A stretch of DNA of 64,000 nucleotides from Psychrobacillus sp044762655 (GCF_044762655.1 NZ_JBIWER010000007.1:153620-217619); one strand, 5' to 3'. Positions 43,127 to 53,000 are shown, counted from the first letter of the stretch. Made by a program: numbers and translations. Notes: generated by a model not told the origin, from the letters alone.

Positions 43127-43786
43127 ACTTGGCAATAGATTCGCTACCCTTATTTTTGTTACCCCCAAAAGGTTAAGTCCAATTGCAATAATCATAATAC
43201 CACCAGTAGCTGTCATCTCTTGTAAAAACAATTCAAGGGCAGCTTCTGGTATTATTTTTGTAATTTGAGTAGCAAACAAAGCTATCGCTCCTTGATAAAT
43301 TGCTACGGGGATTGCCGAGAAAAGCACTCCTATCCCCAGAGTTGCAGATAATACGATAGAGGTAAAGCCATCTATTATCCCTTTACTTATTAATAACTCA
43401 TGGTCATTTTGTAATCCACTGTTGAGAGCTCCTAATACTCCCATAGCTCCTATGACGAATATTAAGGTACCTGCAACAAACCCCTGTGCTATACCCCCTC
43501 CTTGCTTTTTAGATCCCATCTTAGTTTCTAAATACTGAGCAAATCGATTTAACCATTTATCTAAATCAATCCACTCACCTAAAACTCCCCCAAAAACAAT
43601 ACTAATAATAACTAATACAAAATTTTCACTTTCTAAACCCATTTGGATACCTAACAAAGCAACTGCTATGCCTATTGCATTCATAACTGTTTGCTTCATA
43701 TTTTCCGGAATTCCTTTTAACAATCTTCCTATTAATGCGCCTATTACTATTAAGACACCATTGACCAATGTCCCTAACAAAACCAT
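43082..43786 (-). CDS. DUF554 family membrane protein
   Basis: A 234-residue protein with about seven helices and the DUF554 pattern: LGTLVNGVLIVIGALIGRLL at the start, GMGLE-type ALLGIQMGLES, GGVLGEWIDLDKWL and FVAGTLIFVIGAMGVLGALNSGL. Function unknown, possibly a transporter. Its 3' end overlaps the yyaC end by 45 bases on the other strand. Confidence 0.93.
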   Translation of the reverse strand: MVLLGTLVNGVLIVIGALIGRLLKGIPENMKQTVMNAIGIAVALLGIQMGLESENFVLVIISIVFGGVLGEWIDLDKWLNRFAQYLETKMGSKKQGGGIAQGFVAGTLIFVIGAMGVLGALNSGLQNDHELLISKGIIDGFTSIVLSATLGIGVLFSAIPVAIYQGAIALFATQITKIIPEAALELFLQEMTATGGIMIIAIGLNLLGVTKIRVANLLPSLVIVGIAVAIIFNF

Positions 43787-43816
43787 TTCTATGCCTCATT
43801 CCAATTATAAAAATAT

Positions 43817-43850
43817 AACCTATTCCTAGGCATGGCCTAAGGAATAGGTT
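43817..43850 (-). terminator. Terminator of parAB
   Basis: Arms AACCTATTCC-TAGGC / GCCTA-GGAATAGGTT (one bulge), abutting the parB stop, with a minus-strand T-rich tail. Confidence 0.88.
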
Positions 43851-43851
43851 C

Positions 43852-44694
43852 TTAATCTTCTAACAATTGTAATATTCGTTCTAAATCATCATCGGAATAA
43901 AACTCTATTTCGATTTTACCTTTGTCCTTATTTTTAATAATGGAAACGGGAGTTCCAAATATTTCTCTAAGCTCTGATTCTTTTTCTTTAGTGAAAATGT
44001 CTTTTTGGACTTTCTTTGTTTCACGTGGAACATTTTCATTTAAACGTTGAACTAAAGCCTCTAGTTGTCTAACGTTTAAGTTTTCCTTAATAGTCTTTTG
44101 CATAATTAACGGTATAGACTTTTTCTTCTTTAACCCAAGAAGAGCTTTTCCATGGCCCATCGTTAAAGTACCATCTGAGATTGCATCTCTAACAACTGGA
44201 GGTAAAGATAGTAAACGAATATGGTTTGCTATATGTGGTCTGCTTTTTCCTAATCTAAAAGCAAGTTGCTCTTGCGTTAAGTTTAAATTCTCTATTAAGT
44301 TTTGATATGCCTCAGCTTCTTCAATTGCTGTCAAATCTTCTCTTTGCAGGTTTTCAAGAATTGCAATTTCCATCATCTGTTGGTCATTAAGTTCTCTTAT
44401 TACTGCAGGAATTACTTCTAAATTGGCTAACTGAGATGCTCTAAATCTTCTTTCTCCTACAACAATTTCAAACTTTGAACCCTTTTTTCTCAAAATAATA
44501 GGCTGCAGTACGCCGTGTTCCTTAATAGATTCAGAAAGTTCTTTCATAGCTTCTTCATCAAATATTTTACGCGGTTGAAAAGGGTTTGGCTTAATATCGG
44601 TTATGAGAATTTGTTCAACCTGTTCTAATTGGTCTAAATCTAAATCTTCTCCTGGGAAAAGTGCATTAATACCCTTTCCTAATCCTTTAGCCAT
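43852..44694 (-). CDS. parB: Chromosome partitioning protein ParB (Spo0J)
   Basis: A 280-residue CTP-dependent clamp that loads at parS and recruits SMC. The N-terminal ParB/CTPase domain has GERRFRAS and ENLQREDLTAIEEA, the helix-turn-helix is near residues 140-165 (TQEQLAFRLGKSRPHIANHIRLL) and the C-terminal dimerisation domain is present. It overlaps parA by eight bases. A parS-like site lies inside the gene. Confidence 0.98.
   Translation of the reverse strand: MAKGLGKGINALFPGEDLDLDQLEQVEQILITDIKPNPFQPRKIFDEEAMKELSESIKEHGVLQPIILRKKGSKFEIVVGERRFRASQLANLEVIPAVIRELNDQQMMEIAILENLQREDLTAIEEAEAYQNLIENLNLTQEQLAFRLGKSRPHIANHIRLLSLPPVVRDAISDGTLTMGHGKALLGLKKKKSIPLIMQKTIKENLNVRQLEALVQRLNENVPRETKKVQKDIFTKEKESELREIFGTPVSIIKNKDKGKIEIEFYSDDDLERILQLLED
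44017..44032. promoter_or_regulatory. parS-like site inside parB
   Basis: TGTTTCACGTGGAACA matches the parS consensus TGTTTCACGTGAAACA at 15 of 16 positions, with the CACGTG core intact. A parS inside spo0J is also known in B. subtilis. Confidence 0.85.
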
Positions 44695-45448
44695 TACGAA
44701 TCACTTCCTTCGCTAGTTCTAAATATACTTCTGCTCCTCTAGACTTCGGATCGTAAATAATAATAGGTTCCCCGTGACTTGGTGCCTCACTCAGTCGAAC
44801 ATTTCTAGGTATAATTGTTTTATATACTTTATCCTGGAAATACTTTTTTACTTCTTCAATTACTTGAATACCTAAATTTGTGCGAGCATCGAACATTGTA
44901 AGTAACACACCATCGATAGCTAGGTTTTTATTTAAATGCTTTTGAACTAAACGTATTGTACTTAATAATTGACTTAAACCTTCTAAAGCATAAAACTCAC
45001 ATTGTACCGGAATAATAATTGCATCAGAAGCAGTTAATGAATTAATAGTCAATAATCCTAAAGATGGTGGACAATCTATAACAATATAATCATAAAGATC
45101 TTGCACTTCCTGTAATGCTCTTTTTAAGCGAACTTCTCTGGAAATGGTAGATACTAGTTCTATCTCTGCACCAGCCAAAGAAATAGTAGCCGGAACTATA
45201 TGTAAATTCTCTACTTTTGTTTCTAGAATAGTTTCTTTAACATGAACATCATCAATGAGCACATCGTAAATACATTGCTGTACCTCACCTTTATTGACTC
45301 CAACTCCACTCGAAGCATTTCCTTGTGGATCTATATCAACTAGTAATACTTTTTTCCCCAAGTATGCAAGACAGGCACTTAAATTTACGGATGTAGTTGT
45401 CTTACCTACCCCACCTTTTTGATTGGCGATTGCTATAATTCTTCCCAC
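44687..45448 (-). CDS. parA: Chromosome partitioning ATPase ParA (Soj)
   Basis: A 253-residue deviant Walker ATPase: NQKGGVGKTTTSVN with the signature Lys at residue 11, VDIDPQGNAS and YIVIDCPPSLGLL. It acts with ParB in origin segregation and controls DnaA activity. Confidence 0.98.
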   Translation of the reverse strand: MGRIIAIANQKGGVGKTTTSVNLSACLAYLGKKVLLVDIDPQGNASSGVGVNKGEVQQCIYDVLIDDVHVKETILETKVENLHIVPATISLAGAEIELVSTISREVRLKRALQEVQDLYDYIVIDCPPSLGLLTINSLTASDAIIIPVQCEFYALEGLSQLLSTIRLVQKHLNKNLAIDGVLLTMFDARTNLGIQVIEEVKKYFQDKVYKTIIPRNVRLSEAPSHGEPIIIYDPKSRGAEVYLELAKEVIRNG

Positions 45449-45534
45449 TCTTGCACCTACTTTCTAGCTATATTAATTGCCACTATTATATTCTATCAAA
45501 TTTGAATGAGAATTGGGTGATATTCTTGTTACAA

Positions 45535-45568
45535 AAGAAAAACTCTCGCAATTTATATGCGAGAGTTG
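45535..45568 (-). terminator. Terminator of noc
   Basis: Arms AACTCTCGCA / TGCGAGAGTT with a minus-strand TTTTTC tail, 16 bases after the noc stop. Confidence 0.88.
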
Positions 45569-45583
45569 AAATAAGATAATATT

Positions 45584-46453
45584 TTATGATTTCTTTTTAG
45601 GTATTTTTACGGTAATTTGATAAAATTCTTCAGTATCTTCTTCTTCTGTTTTAATATTAATACCACTTTTAGTAACCATCGATAAAGATTGTTTAATTGT
45701 ATTTAATGCAATACGCACATCTTTACTTATTACTTTCCTTTTTGATTTATCTTTTTTTTCATTTTTCTCGGGTGGATTAATGATTTCATTAACCTTTTCT
45801 TCCAGTTGCTTCACATTCCACTGTTTTTCAATAGCCATATTCATAAGATCTATTTGTGTCTCTATTTCTTTAATTGGCATTAAAGCGCGAGCATGTCTTT
45901 CGGAAAGTTCTTTTTTCATAATAGCTTCTTGAACTTCTTGAGGCAACTTTAGTAATCTCAGTTTGTTTGCAACTGTAGACTGTCCCTTACCTAGACGTTG
46001 TGCTAATGCTTCTTGAGTTAGTTCATGTAATTTCAATAATTTTTGATACGCTACAGCTTCTTCTATAGCTGTTAGTTCTTCACGCTGTAAATTTTCTATT
46101 AGAGCAATAGAAGCCGTTTCTTTATCACTTAAATTACGGATTATTGCTGGAACCTCGGCCCACTTTAATTTGGTCATCGCTCTAAAACGACGCTCTCCAG
46201 CAATTATCTCGTATTTTTCATCATCCATTTTTCGGATGATGATTGGTTGAATCACACCATGAGTATGAATGGTTCTTGCTAGTTCTTCTATTTTATCGTC
46301 ATCAAAAACAGTCCTCGGTTGGTATCTATTAGGGACTATTTTCTCAATTGCTATATTTAAAACTTCTTCTAAATGATTTTGCCTTGGCTCAATCATTTCT
46401 TCCTGTCCCTGTTTTTCAGAACTTCCAAAAAAACGTGAAAATGGACTTTTCAT
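45584..46453 (-). CDS. noc: Nucleoid occlusion protein Noc
   Basis: A 289-residue ParB paralogue that blocks division over the nucleoid. It starts MKSPFSRFFGSSEK, the amphipathic membrane-targeting helix characteristic of Noc, then GERRFRAM and ENLQREELTAIEEAV. ATG 46453 is chosen because this helix should be N-terminal and AAGGTGG lies upstream; the frame is open to 46498. Position between rsmG and parA and the N-terminus separate it from ParB. Confidence 0.96.
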   Translation of the reverse strand: MKSPFSRFFGSSEKQGQEEMIEPRQNHLEEVLNIAIEKIVPNRYQPRTVFDDDKIEELARTIHTHGVIQPIIIRKMDDEKYEIIAGERRFRAMTKLKWAEVPAIIRNLSDKETASIALIENLQREELTAIEEAVAYQKLLKLHELTQEALAQRLGKGQSTVANKLRLLKLPQEVQEAIMKKELSERHARALMPIKEIETQIDLMNMAIEKQWNVKQLEEKVNEIINPPEKNEKKDKSKRKVISKDVRIALNTIKQSLSMVTKSGINIKTEEEDTEEFYQITVKIPKKKS

Positions 46454-46521
46454 CTTACTCGCACCACCTTTTCGAAACTCTATACACAAAATATTCACTG
46501 TTAATATTATTATACATTAAA

Positions 46522-46537
46522 TGTTTCACGTGGAACG
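46522..46537. promoter_or_regulatory. parS-like site between noc and rsmG
   Basis: TGTTTCACGTGGAACG matches parS at 14 of 16 positions with an intact CACGTG core. It overlaps the noc promoter region. Confidence 0.75.
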
Positions 46538-46544
46538 TTCCTCA

Positions 46545-47261
46545 TTAAATAATTGGTGTTTTGTTCGGAATACCTGGTTTTCGAGGGTATCTTTTCGGTG
46601 TGCTTTTAGTTTTAGAAAAGACATACAACGTTCTTTCACTATTTTCTATTGGCAACAGAAAAGAATAATCTGCAGTCTTTTCTGCACCTAAAACAGATAA
46701 CGCTTTTGAAGCATCCTTAAGTTCATCTGAAGCACTAGCAGCTTTCATTGCTATAAATTTCCCTCCAACTTTTACTAAAGGAAGACAAAGTTCAGATAAA
46801 ACGGAAAGTCTTGCAACAGCTCTTGCAGTAACTATATCATAATTTTCTCTATATTCTTTATTTTGTCCAAAGTCTTCTGCACGAGAATGAACAAAATGAA
46901 CATTTGTTAAACCAAGTTCTTGACTTAGGTGAGTTAAAAATTGAATTCGTTTATTTAATGAGTCTACAATTGTGACACTTAAATTAGGAAAACAAATTTT
47001 TAGAGGAATACTAGGGAAACCGGCTCCAGCTCCAACATCACAAAGAGTGTATTCTCCTGTTAAATCTTCATAAAAAGAAGCACTAATGGAATCGAAAAAA
47101 TGCTTTAAATATACGGATGCTTCATCCGTTATTGCTGTTAAATTCATCTTTTCGTTCCATTCCACTAGTAGCCTAAAATAAGTTTGAAATTGTTCTACTT
47201 GTGTATTACTCAAATCTATTCCTTTTTCATGAAGGGCTTGTACAAATTGTTCTTCGTTCAT
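46545..47261 (-). CDS. rsmG: 16S rRNA (guanine-527 N7)-methyltransferase
   Basis: A 238-residue SAM-dependent methyltransferase (GidB). SAM motif CDVGAGAGFPSIPLKI near residue 74, then IVDSLNKRIQFL and YDIVTARAVA. Loss gives low-level streptomycin resistance in other bacteria. It follows mnmG by 23 bases. Confidence 0.97.
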   Translation of the reverse strand: MNEEQFVQALHEKGIDLSNTQVEQFQTYFRLLVEWNEKMNLTAITDEASVYLKHFFDSISASFYEDLTGEYTLCDVGAGAGFPSIPLKICFPNLSVTIVDSLNKRIQFLTHLSQELGLTNVHFVHSRAEDFGQNKEYRENYDIVTARAVARLSVLSELCLPLVKVGGKFIAMKAASASDELKDASKALSVLGAEKTADYSFLLPIENSERTLYVFSKTKSTPKRYPRKPGIPNKTPII

Positions 47262-47284
47262 GTAGTTCTCCTTATCATTTAAGA

Positions 47285-49174
47285 CTATCCAGTAACTTTA
47301 GCTATTTTTCCTTGTTCAATATATATAAGTAGAATAGAAATATCAGCTGGATTTACACCTGAAATACGGGATGCTTGGGCAATTGATAACGGACGGACTT
47401 CCATCAGTTTTTGTTTTGCTTCTGTAGCAATACCATTGATCGCATTATAATCAATATTTTCAGGGATTTTTTTGTCTTCCATTTTTTTAAGTTTTTCTAC
47501 TTGCTGAAGAGATTTTTCGATATACCCTTCATATTTAACTTGTATCTCAACTTGTTCTTTTTCTTCTAGTGATAATTCTACCTCAGGTGGTGATAATTGA
47601 ACTACTAAATCATAGTTCATTTCAGTTCTTTTTAACAGATCTGCTGCACGAATTCCATCTTTCAATTCGCTACCTTCCACACTTCGTATTAAAGCTTGAG
47701 TTGTTTCATTCGGTTTTATCATAGTCGAACGTAAACGAACTAACTCATCTTCTATTCTTTTCTTTTTCTCTAAAAATTTATTATACCGTGTTTCTGGAAC
47801 TAATCCAATTTCATAACCAACTTCTAATAGTCTTAAATCTGCATTGTCGTGACGAAGTAATAAACGATATTCAGCACGAGAAGTAAGTAAACGATAAGGT
47901 TCATTTGTTCCTTTCGTTACTAAGTCATCAATTAATACACCTATATATGCATCTGATCTACTTAACACTTTTTCTTCTTTCTTGAGTGCTCGTAGACCTG
48001 CATTTATCCCTGCCATCAATCCTTGACCAGCTGCTTCTTCGTAACCAGAAGTCCCATTGATTTGACCAGCTGTATATAAATTTTTAACTTTTTTCGTTTC
48101 TAATGTTGGCCATAACTGTGTCGGTACCATCGCATCATACTCAATCGCGTATCCAGCACGCATCATTTCAGCATTTTCAAGTCCTGGAACAGATGCAATA
48201 AGCAGACGTTGCACATGCTCTGGTAAACTCGTAGATAATCCTTGAACATATACTTCCTGTGTATTTCTTCCTTCTGGCTCTAAGAAAATTTGATGACGTG
48301 GCTTATCGTTAAAGCGAACTACTTTGTCTTCAATTGATGGACAATATCTTGGTCCTGTACCTTTAATCATACCAGAATACATCGGTGATAAATGTAAATT
48401 TTCATTTATAATCTGATGTGTTGTTTCGCTTGTATATGTTAACCAGCATGGTAATTGATCCATAATGAATTCTGTTGTATCGAAACTGAATGCTCTTGGA
48501 ACGTCATCGCCAGGTTGGATTTCTGTTTTGCTATAATCGATTGTTTTACTATTTACTCGTGGTGGAGTCCCTGTTTTAAAGCGAACTAGATCAAATCCTA
48601 AATCACGAATACTGTCCGCTAATTTTATAGATGGCTGCTGATTATTTGGTCCACTTGAATATTTCAAGTCACCAATAATAATTTCACCACGCAAGAAAGT
48701 ACCAGTTGTTATAACGACTGTTTCTGCACGATAAACTGCTCCGACCTGTGTAACCAGCCCTACAATTTGATCGTCTTCCACTATTAAGTCTTCTACAACT
48801 GCCTGATGAATCGTTAAGTTATCTTGTTCCTCTAAAAGACGCTTCATCTCATGTTGGTATAATACTTTATCTGCTTGTGCACGTAATGCTCGGACAGCTG
48901 GTCCTTTCCCCGTGTTCAGCATTCTCATTTGAATATGTGTTTTGTCTATAACTTTTCCCATGGCCCCGCCAAGCGCGTCTATTTCACGCACAACAATTCC
49001 TTTTGCAGGTCCTCCGATGGATGGATTACAAGGCATAAATGCAATCATATCAAGATTAATTGTTAGAACTAACGTTTTTGCACCCATTTTAGCAGCTGCT
49101 AAAGCTGCTTCTACGCCTGCATGTCCTGCTCCAACAACAATCACATCGAACTTGCCTGCTTCAAACTTCGGCAT
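47285..49174 (-). CDS. mnmG: tRNA uridine-5-carboxymethylaminomethyl modification enzyme MnmG (GidA)
   Basis: A 629-residue FAD enzyme that with MnmE modifies the wobble uridine of several tRNAs. It has the N-terminal FAD motif VIVVGAGHAGVEAALAAAKMG, the catalytic Cys region MPCNPSIGGPAKG and the C-terminal helical domain for MnmE and tRNA. Confidence 0.98.
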   Translation of the reverse strand: MPKFEAGKFDVIVVGAGHAGVEAALAAAKMGAKTLVLTINLDMIAFMPCNPSIGGPAKGIVVREIDALGGAMGKVIDKTHIQMRMLNTGKGPAVRALRAQADKVLYQHEMKRLLEEQDNLTIHQAVVEDLIVEDDQIVGLVTQVGAVYRAETVVITTGTFLRGEIIIGDLKYSSGPNNQQPSIKLADSIRDLGFDLVRFKTGTPPRVNSKTIDYSKTEIQPGDDVPRAFSFDTTEFIMDQLPCWLTYTSETTHQIINENLHLSPMYSGMIKGTGPRYCPSIEDKVVRFNDKPRHQIFLEPEGRNTQEVYVQGLSTSLPEHVQRLLIASVPGLENAEMMRAGYAIEYDAMVPTQLWPTLETKKVKNLYTAGQINGTSGYEEAAGQGLMAGINAGLRALKKEEKVLSRSDAYIGVLIDDLVTKGTNEPYRLLTSRAEYRLLLRHDNADLRLLEVGYEIGLVPETRYNKFLEKKKRIEDELVRLRSTMIKPNETTQALIRSVEGSELKDGIRAADLLKRTEMNYDLVVQLSPPEVELSLEEKEQVEIQVKYEGYIEKSLQQVEKLKKMEDKKIPENIDYNAINGIATEAKQKLMEVRPLSIAQASRISGVNPADISILLIYIEQGKIAKVTG

Positions 49175-49196
49175 GTTCGTAACTTCCTCTCGTTAT

Positions 49197-50582
49197 TTAT
49201 TTTCCTAAGCAAAATTGTGAAAATAGCTGATCAATCAAGCTTTCTTCTACTGTTTCCCCAGTTATTTCACCTAAAATTTCCCACGTTCTTGTAACATCTA
49301 TTTGTATCATATCCACAGGCACATTACTTTGCGCTGCTTCTAAGGCATCTGTAATTGTCGATTTTGCTAATGTTAATAATGAAATATGACGAGCATTTGA
49401 AACATAAGTCAAATCGGAAGATTCAATTGTACCTTCAAAGAATAAAGAGGCAATTGCTTCCTCTAACTCATCGATCCCTTCTTCTTGTAGCAGAGATGTG
49501 GTTACAATACGTTTTTGACCAGTTAAGTTTCTTACTTCTTCTATATCAATTTTAGTTGGTAAATCAGTTTTATTGATAATTACGATATAATCCATACCTT
49601 CAATTGCTTCAAACAATCTTCGGTCTTCTATCGTTAACTGCTCGGCACTATTTAGTACAAGCAATATTAGGTCTGCTTCTTTCAGTACCTGCCTAGACTT
49701 TTCTACGCCAATTCTTTCTACAATATCTTCTGTTTCTCGAATACCAGCAGTATCCACTAATTTTAATGGAACGCCCCGAACATTAACGTATTCTTCTATA
49801 ATATCTCTCGTAGTTCCGGCGATATCCGTAACAATTGCTTTGTTTTCTTGTATTAAACTATTTAATAGGGATGACTTCCCTACATTTGGTCTCCCGATAA
49901 TCGCAGTAGATAGTCCTTCACGGAGTATTTTACCTTGGGATGATGTCAACAATAATTTGTCGATTTCTTCCCTGACCCAAGTACATTTTTCAATCATCAG
50001 TGGAAGTGTCATTTCTTCTACATCATCATATTCTGGATAATCTATATTAACTTCTACTTGTGCCAATGTCTCTAAAAGTGCTTGCCTTAATGTTGCAATA
50101 AGTCTCGATAAACGACCTTCCATTTGACCTAAAGCAACATTCATAGCTTTATCTGTTTTTGCTCTTATTAAATCCATTACAGCTTCCGCTTGAGACAAAT
50201 CGATTCTCCCGTTTAAAAAAGCACGTTTGGTAAACTCACCTGGTTCTGCAAGTCGCGCACCGTTCGTCAATACTAACTGTAATACTCGATTAACAGAAAC
50301 TAGTCCTCCATGGCAGTTTATCTCAATTACATCTTCTCTTGTAAACGTTTTTGGACCCTTCATTAAGGACAGCATTACTTCCTCAACGACCTCATCTGTT
50401 TTAGGGTCAACTAAATGTCCGTAATGAATAGTATGAGAACTCTGGTCAAATAACTCTTTTCCGTTTGGTGAACGGAATATTTTGTTTGCTATTGCTATTG
50501 CACTAGATCCACTTAGTCTCACTATTGCAATGGCACCTTCTCCCATTGGAGTCGAAATAGCAGTTATTGTATCAAATTCCAT
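49197..50582 (-). CDS. mnmE: tRNA modification GTPase MnmE
   Basis: A 461-residue GTPase partner of MnmG. Order: tetrahydrofolate-binding N-terminal domain, helical domain, G domain (GRPNVGKSSLLN, DTAGIRET, NKTD) inserted in it, and the C-terminal CLGK with the key Cys. ATG 50582 follows AAGGAGGTG; the frame is open to 50654 but starts there would have no such site. Confidence 0.98.
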   Translation of the reverse strand: MEFDTITAISTPMGEGAIAIVRLSGSSAIAIANKIFRSPNGKELFDQSSHTIHYGHLVDPKTDEVVEEVMLSLMKGPKTFTREDVIEINCHGGLVSVNRVLQLVLTNGARLAEPGEFTKRAFLNGRIDLSQAEAVMDLIRAKTDKAMNVALGQMEGRLSRLIATLRQALLETLAQVEVNIDYPEYDDVEEMTLPLMIEKCTWVREEIDKLLLTSSQGKILREGLSTAIIGRPNVGKSSLLNSLIQENKAIVTDIAGTTRDIIEEYVNVRGVPLKLVDTAGIRETEDIVERIGVEKSRQVLKEADLILLVLNSAEQLTIEDRRLFEAIEGMDYIVIINKTDLPTKIDIEEVRNLTGQKRIVTTSLLQEEGIDELEEAIASLFFEGTIESSDLTYVSNARHISLLTLAKSTITDALEAAQSNVPVDMIQIDVTRTWEILGEITGETVEESLIDQLFSQFCLGK

Positions 50583-50774
50583 AGGTGTCCACCTCCTTAC
50601 AAATCCATACTTATCCACATGTGTATAACTAAAACGCACACGACTATCTAACATATAACAATACCATAAAACAACGAAAATCAGAAGTATAGATACTTTT
50701 ACATATATGAATAAAAATACCTAAAGCTAGAGCTTGGATAATTTGTTAATAAAGCTGCTAACGAAATAGCAAGA

Positions 50775-50814
50775 AAAACGGACTTCAGTATTTTACATAG
50801 CTGAAATCCGTTAA
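50775..50814 (-). terminator. Terminator of the rpmH-rnpA-yidC-jag run
   Basis: Arms AACGGA-CTTCAG / CTGAAAT-CCGTT directly after the jag stop, with a minus-strand TTTTTC tail. Confidence 0.82.
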
Positions 50815-50818
50815 AGAA

Positions 50819-51568
50819 TTATTTAATTGGTTCGATTACTAGATAGCGATTTGGATCTGTTCCCACTGAATAAGTTTCAATATCTACTCGAACAGACAAT
50901 GCATTATGAATTATTTTACGTTCAAATGAAGACATCGGTTCAAATTCTACTTTGTTGCCAGTTCGGATTGCTTTGTCTGCCATTCTTTCTGCAAGCTGCT
51001 CCAATGACTCTTGTCTTCGTTCGCGGTAATTACCAACATCTAATTTAATAATAATAAAGGAGTTGGAAAACTTATTCGCAACTAGCTGTGATAAGTTTTC
51101 TAAAGCATTTAGTGTTTGTCCACGCTTCCCGATTAACATAGCAGCTTTCTCGCTATTTAGGTGAAGATGAATAAACTTTCCTTCTCTTTTCTCATTAATA
51201 ACTAAATCGTCAATATTCATTTCTTTTGCAATCTCAATTATATAGCCTTTTGTTTCTTTTACTGCTTGTTCATTTGTTTCTATACTAGTAGGTTCTTCTT
51301 CCATAACCGACTCATTTGCGACTGCCTTTTCGAAAGCGGTTATTTCTTCATCTATAACTTGTTCTTCTGCTTGTTCTACTTTTACTTCTTGTTCTTTTTT
51401 CAAAACAGTTACTTCAACAACTGCAGGTTTCGTACCAAATCCAAGAAAACCTTTTTTACCTGCTTCCACTACCTTAATTGACACATCGTCTCGTGTAACG
51501 CCAAGCTTTTCAAGTGCAACTGTTATAGCTTCTTCTTTTGTAGGTGCAGTTTGTGTAATCTGATTCAT
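50819..51568 (-). CDS. khpB: RNA-binding protein Jag (KhpB)
   Basis: A 249-residue protein with an N-terminal Jag_N domain (about 1-50; KEEAITVALEKLG), an acidic linker (Glu-rich, 60-105), a KH domain (about 110-180; LIGKRGQTLNALENL) and an R3H domain (about 185-248; ERKIIHNAL). It acts with KhpA as an RNA chaperone in cell elongation. Overlaps yidC by four bases. Confidence 0.96.
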   Translation of the reverse strand: MNQITQTAPTKEEAITVALEKLGVTRDDVSIKVVEAGKKGFLGFGTKPAVVEVTVLKKEQEVKVEQAEEQVIDEEITAFEKAVANESVMEEEPTSIETNEQAVKETKGYIIEIAKEMNIDDLVINEKREGKFIHLHLNSEKAAMLIGKRGQTLNALENLSQLVANKFSNSFIIIKLDVGNYRERRQESLEQLAERMADKAIRTGNKVEFEPMSSFERKIIHNALSVRVDIETYSVGTDPNRYLVIEPIK

Positions 51569-52335
51569 TTTTTTGGTCCTCCCGTTTTAACAGGTTCTGT
51601 TTTTGGTTTGTTCCAAGGCTTGTAAATGAATAAATTTTGAATGATAGAAATAATATTTCCAATAACCCAATACAAAGTTAATGCAGCAGGTAATACGATA
51701 CCAAATCCAATGATCATAAATGGCATAATATACATCATTAGCTTCATTTGGGGATTATCCATTGCTGGACCAGTACGTAATACGATCAATTGCATAAGAC
51801 CTGCCAAAATAGCTAGGGTAATACTTGGTTCTGCTAGTGCAAAGCCTAGAAAATCACCTAGATTAATTTCTGGCGTATTGTTCATACGACTAATAGCGTG
51901 ATAGAAACCAATTAATATCGGCATTTGAACAAAAACTGGTAAACAACCAGCAGCAGGATTAATGCCTCTTTCTTTGAATAAGGCCATCATTTCTTGTTGA
52001 TACTTTTGCTGTGTGACAGCATCTTTAGAGCTATATTTTTCTTTTAACTTTTTTAAATCAGGTTGGACTTCTTGCATATTTTTTGAGCTTTTTGTCTGTT
52101 TAATCATTAATGGTAGTAACACTAAACGAATAATTATTGTTACAGCAATAATACCCAAACCATATGTCCCTAATAATTCTTTAAAAAACGTAATAGATGA
52201 TACTAAAGGCCATACGATGTATTCGTTCCAAAATCCTTTTGAATTATCGTAGATTGGCTCGTTAAATTCTGTACATCCTGCTAGCAATGCAGTAGTTACT
52301 ATTAATAATAGTACAAGTGATAAACGTTTGTTCAA
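51565..52335 (-). CDS. yidC: Membrane protein insertase YidC (SpoIIIJ/OxaA1)
   Basis: A 256-residue insertase with a lipoprotein signal (TALLAGC) and five transmembrane helices, including the groove helix with conserved Arg (IIIRLVLLPLMIKQTKSSKNM). The C-tail is basic. The oriC-linked paralogue in B. subtilis is SpoIIIJ, needed for sporulation; here the same neighbourhood suggests the same role. Confidence 0.97.
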   Translation of the reverse strand: MNKRLSLVLLLIVTTALLAGCTEFNEPIYDNSKGFWNEYIVWPLVSSITFFKELLGTYGLGIIAVTIIIRLVLLPLMIKQTKSSKNMQEVQPDLKKLKEKYSSKDAVTQQKYQQEMMALFKERGINPAAGCLPVFVQMPILIGFYHAISRMNNTPEINLGDFLGFALAEPSITLAILAGLMQLIVLRTGPAMDNPQMKLMMYIMPFMIIGFGIVLPAALTLYWVIGNIISIIQNLFIYKPWNKPKTEPVKTGGPKK

Positions 52336-52403
52336 CCTTCTTCCCCCTAATAAGTCTTATATATCTCTTCGTTTTATCTTACCATTTCTTTAAAAAGTTA
52401 CTA

Positions 52404-52748
52404 CTAACTTTTCCTATTAAAGACTTTAGCTACTTTTAAAACATGTTCTAAACTTTTTTTGGTTTCATGAAAGTCTAACTTGGCCGCCGGATTTCTGGCG
52501 ATAATAATATAGTCCATGTTTGGAAATACTTGATCATGTATTTCTAGGAAGGTTTGTCTAATATATCGTTTAATACGGTTGCGAACTACTGCATTCCCAA
52601 CTTTTTTACTGACAGATAATCCAACTCGATAATAATCTTCTTCTTTATTTAAACAGTAAACAACAAATTGCCTGTTCGCAAAGGACTTCCCCTTTTTGAA
52701 AATTGTTTGGAACTCTGCATTCTTTTTAATACGTTGTTTTTTGTTCAT
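52404..52748 (-). CDS. rnpA: Ribonuclease P protein component
   Basis: A 114-residue basic protein that aids the RNase P RNA in 5' tRNA maturation. It has the RNR motif GNAVVRNRIKRYIRQTF near residue 51. Downstream of rpmH, with an attenuator-like hairpin between. Confidence 0.98.
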   Translation of the reverse strand: MNKKQRIKKNAEFQTIFKKGKSFANRQFVVYCLNKEEDYYRVGLSVSKKVGNAVVRNRIKRYIRQTFLEIHDQVFPNMDYIIIARNPAAKLDFHETKKSLEHVLKVAKVFNRKS

Positions 52749-52781
52749 CTTCTCACCAGCTCCAACTAATCGTTTTAAAAG

Positions 52782-52810
52782 AAAAAAAGACCACTGAAAT
52801 GGTCAGTGGA
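52782..52810 (-). terminator. Attenuator-like hairpin between rpmH and rnpA
   Basis: CCACTGA / TCAGTGG followed on the minus strand by TCTTTTTTTC, immediately after rpmH. It would reduce rnpA transcription relative to the highly expressed rpmH. Confidence 0.78.
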
Positions 52811-52811
52811 C

Positions 52812-52946
52812 TTATGCTGATAACACTTTTCTTCCTTTAGCACGACGGGCTGCAAGTACGCGGCGACCGTTTTTAGTACTCATACGTGCGCGGAAACCGT
52901 GATTTTTGGCACGTTTACGTGTATTTGGTTGGAATGTACGTTTCAT
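52812..52946 (-). CDS. rpmH: 50S ribosomal protein L34
   Basis: A 44-residue very basic protein (MKRTFQPNTRKRAKNHGFRA start, ending RRAKGRKVLSA), the normal L34 length. ATG 52946 has AGGAGGTG upstream. It is the first gene left of oriC. Confidence 0.98.
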   Translation of the reverse strand: MKRTFQPNTRKRAKNHGFRARMSTKNGRRVLAARRAKGRKVLSA

Positions 52947-53000
52947 CTATATGACACCTCCTGAGTGATCATCTTCAATCTTCCTAAGACAGTCTCCGAT

